Shown piece after piece: positions 61,956-64,000 of a DNA stretch of 64,000 nt. Numbering within the stretch: the stretch's first letter is position 1; each line of letters opens with the position of its first letter. A program made the position numbers and the translations under genes. The notes under the pieces were generated by a model, which was given only the letters and a program-made list of their open reading frames with translations, searched no databases and was not told where the DNA came from. The DNA comes from Streptomyces sp. NBC_00286 (lineage in GTDB: Bacteria > Actinomycetota > Actinomycetes > Streptomycetales > Streptomycetaceae), in the NCBI RefSeq assembly GCF_036173125.1, contig NZ_CP108054.1:558001-622000 (forward strand), in the 5' to 3' direction.

Positions 61956-64000
61956 TCACTCCGGGAGCACCAGTCGCCCCGTCTCCCCTGGCTGCAGGCA
62001 CACCGTGCGGTCCGGCAGCCGTATCTCGATCGGTGAGGCGTCGGAGGACGGCACCTCGATCTGCAGCAGTTCCGGCTCCAGGCGCAGCCGTACGCCCCAG
62101 TTGCCCTGGTAGCGCAGGGCGAAGCCGTAGTGGGACAGTTCGGGCAGCGGGACCGGGTCGAGCCACAGGGCGCCGCCCCGGGTTTCCAGGCCGGTCAGTC
62201 CGCGCTGGACGAAGTCCAGGGTGCCGGCCATGGCGCCCAGGTGGATGCCTTCGCCGGTGGTGCCGCCCTGGATGTCGGCGATGTCGCCCTGGAGGGCTTC
62301 CTGGCAGAACTTCCAGGCCTCGGCCCGCCGGGCCCGGGCCAGTACCCAGCCGTGGACGAGGCCGCTGAGGGTGGAGCCGTGGCTGGTGCGGTGCAGGTAG
62401 TAGTCGACGGTACGGTGCCAGGTGTCCTCATCGAGATGTACGCCCAACCGGCGGAACAGGCCCTGCAGTTCGGCCGGTGCGAAGAGGTAGCCGAGCATCA
62501 GGACGTCGGCCTGTTTGGAGGCCTGGTAGCGGTTGACGCTGTCGCCCTCCGCCTCCAGGATCCGATCCAGGCGCCGGATGTCGCCGTACCGCCCGCGGTA
62601 TGCGTCCCAGTCGAGCTCGGCCAGCTCGCCGTAGCCCTCGAACTGGCTGATGACGTCGTCGTGGAAGGGCACGTGGAGGGTGCGGGAGACGTCCTCCCAC
62701 AGTTCGAGTTCGCCCCCTTCCAGACCCGTGCGCTCGACGAGTTCGCGGCGCCGGGGCTCGGGCAGGGTCTCCAGCAGCTCGAGGGTGCGGGCGAGCACCC
62801 AGGCGGCGGTGACGTTGGTGTAGGCGTTGTCGTCGAGGCCCGGCACGCGCGCGCCGGGGTAGGCCTCGTGGTACTCGTCGGGGCCGACGACACCCCTGAT
62901 GCGGTGCCGGCCCAGGGTCTCGTCGTAGACGGCGGCGTCCGCCCAGAAGCGGGAGATCTGCAGCAGCATCTCGGCGCCCTTGGTGTGCAGAAACTCCATG
63001 TCGCCGGTGGCCTCGCAGTACTGCCACACGTTGTAGGCGATCGCCGAGCCGACGTGGTGCTGGAGCCGGGAGTGGTCGGGCAGCCAGCGCCCGGAGCGCG
63101 GGTTGAGGTGGAGCTGCTGGGTCTCCTCGCGTCCGTCGCTGCCGCTCTGCCAGGGATACATCGCTCCCCTGCGGCCCGCCCTCCGGGCGTTGGTCCGGGC
63201 CTGTTCGAGGCGGCGGTGGCGGTAGCCGAGCAGGGCGCGGGAGACCTCGGGCAGGTGCAGGTTGAGGTAGGGCAGGACGAACAGTTCGTCCCAGAAGACG
63301 TGCCCGCGGTAGGCCTCGCCGTGCAGTCCGCGCGCGGGCACGCCGACGTCGAGGTCGGCGGTGTGCGGCGAGAGGGTCTGCAGGACGTGGAAGAGGTGCA
63401 GCCGCAGGATGCGGCCCGCCTCCCCGGGAACGTCGAGCTCGCAGCGGCGCCACAGCTGGTCCCAGGCGGTCAGGTGCGACTCCACCAGCGCGTCGAAGCC
63501 GGGGGCGTGTTCCACCCGGTCGACGGCGGTGTGGAGCGGGTCGCTGATCGCGGGGTCGCGGGAGGTGTGCAGGGCGACGGTCTTGTCCACGGTCGCGGTG
63601 CGGCCCGACGTCAGATCGAGGGTCAACTGCTGGAGGGCGTACGGGGGTTCGTGGCGGATGGTGACGGGTGCCTCGGCGGTGACGCGGGACGCCATGCCGA
63701 TACGGATGTCCGAGGTACCGGTGCGGCAGCGCAGCCACGCGGTGTCCGGGGCGGCGGTGCCGGTGTGCACGTGGATCAGGTGGCGGCCGTCCAGGTCCCG
63801 GTAGCGCGGCACGCCGGAGTTGGTGACACCGCCGTCGAGGGCTGCCTCCACCTCGAGCGTCCCGGAGAAGCCCTCGGCCGTGAACTCGGTGCGCAGCGCG
63901 GCCAGATGCGGGTCGGCCATGTGCACCAGCCGCTGCTGACGCACCCTCAATTCGCGTCCCTCACCGAGGTCGTACCGTGTCAGGCGCTCCAGCAGCCCGG
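61956..64000 (-). CDS. Glycoside hydrolase/phosphorylase family 65 protein (N-terminus outside window)
   Basis: At least 681 residues; the frame stays open to base 64000, so the N-terminal part is missing. The (alpha/alpha)6 catalytic domain has GRRGAMYPWQSGSDGREET, the general-acid Glu in GVVGPDEYHEAY, KQADVLMLGYLFAP and the phosphate-site-like SHGSTLSGLVHG. Family 65 enzymes act on maltose, trehalose or kojibiose by phosphorolysis or hydrolysis. Fusions of a HAD phosphatase with this domain (mycobacterial Rv2006/otsB1, a dormancy gene) exist, so a trehalose role is possible; the needed N-terminus is not visible. Confidence 0.88.
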   Translation of the reverse strand, partial: GLLERLTRYDLGEGRELRVRQQRLVHMADPHLAALRTEFTAEGFSGTLEVEAALDGGVTNSGVPRYRDLDGRHLIHVHTGTAAPDTAWLRCRTGTSDIRIGMASRVTAEAPVTIRHEPPYALQQLTLDLTSGRTATVDKTVALHTSRDPAISDPLHTAVDRVEHAPGFDALVESHLTAWDQLWRRCELDVPGEAGRILRLHLFHVLQTLSPHTADLDVGVPARGLHGEAYRGHVFWDELFVLPYLNLHLPEVSRALLGYRHRRLEQARTNARRAGRRGAMYPWQSGSDGREETQQLHLNPRSGRWLPDHSRLQHHVGSAIAYNVWQYCEATGDMEFLHTKGAEMLLQISRFWADAAVYDETLGRHRIRGVVGPDEYHEAYPGARVPGLDDNAYTNVTAAWVLARTLELLETLPEPRRRELVERTGLEGGELELWEDVSRTLHVPFHDDVISQFEGYGELAELDWDAYRGRYGDIRRLDRILEAEGDSVNRYQASKQADVLMLGYLFAPAELQGLFRRLGVHLDEDTWHRTVDYYLHRTSHGSTLSGLVHGWVLARARRAEAWKFCQEALQGDIADIQGGTTGEGIHLGAMAGTLDFVQRGLTGLETRGGALWLDPVPLPELSHYGFALRYQGNWGVRLRLEPELLQIEVPSSDASPIEIRLPDRTVCLQPGETGRLVLPE

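Overview
The window is very G+C rich, with G or C at most third codon positions, many GTG starts and tightly overlapping operons. The content points to a Streptomyces or close relative: a mycothiol-type arsenate reductase, an actinobacterial zinc aztABCD locus, a GAF-PP2C phosphatase, and a cluster resembling the OsdR/DevR dormancy regulon. Many broken genes are present, which would suit a chromosome arm, but position on the chromosome is inference.

Layout. 1-1.3 kb: end of an arsenic operon (ArsR-phosphatase fusion, ArsC). 1.4-2.3 kb: small membrane protein and a cold-shock protein. 2.5-7.8 kb: zinc uptake locus with two AztD-like lipoproteins (aztD, aztC, second aztD-like gene, aztB leftward; aztA rightward) around a Zur-box-like palindrome. 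7.9-10.2 kb: secreted GH43 enzyme and its LacI-type regulator. 10.3-12.7 kb: truncated flavin-binding-protein copy, GAF-PP2C phosphatase, and the decayed 3' end of a flavin monooxygenase. 12.8-28.9 kb: a catabolic island with a LLM oxidoreductase, a complete Liv-type ABC importer, a TetR regulator and a beta-oxidation set (SDR, crotonase, racemase-type CoA-transferase, acyl-CoA ligase, thiolase, acyl-CoA dehydrogenase, second CoA-transferase). Four near-identical palindromes built on AACGATCGTT sit before its transcription units.

28.9-64 kb is an anaerobic/dormancy island: sirtuin, NarK-type transporter, flavin-binding protein, radical SAM/SPASM protein, hemerythrin-DUF2249 protein, a narGHJI operon ending in a VKOR gene, a methyltransferase, cupin, membrane proteins, an XRE-PNPOx regulator-like protein, zinc alcohol dehydrogenase, two CBS-BON proteins, an Rv1733c-like protein, a flavodoxin, a GNAT-ADP-forming acyl-CoA synthetase, three universal stress proteins, a SulP transporter and a GH65 enzyme running off the right edge. 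Fourteen copies of GGGCCNNNNGGCCC (six perfect, eight with one mismatch) lie almost exclusively in the spacers before these genes. This is strong sequence evidence for one shared regulon. No response regulator for it is visible here.

Decay is concentrated in spacers: fragments of an ABC ATPase, DUF2637 protein, hemerythrin, DoxX protein, P-type ATPase-hemerythrin fusion, ABC ATPase/permease chimera and a multi-pass membrane protein. I see no rRNA, tRNA, CRISPR array or intact insertion sequence.
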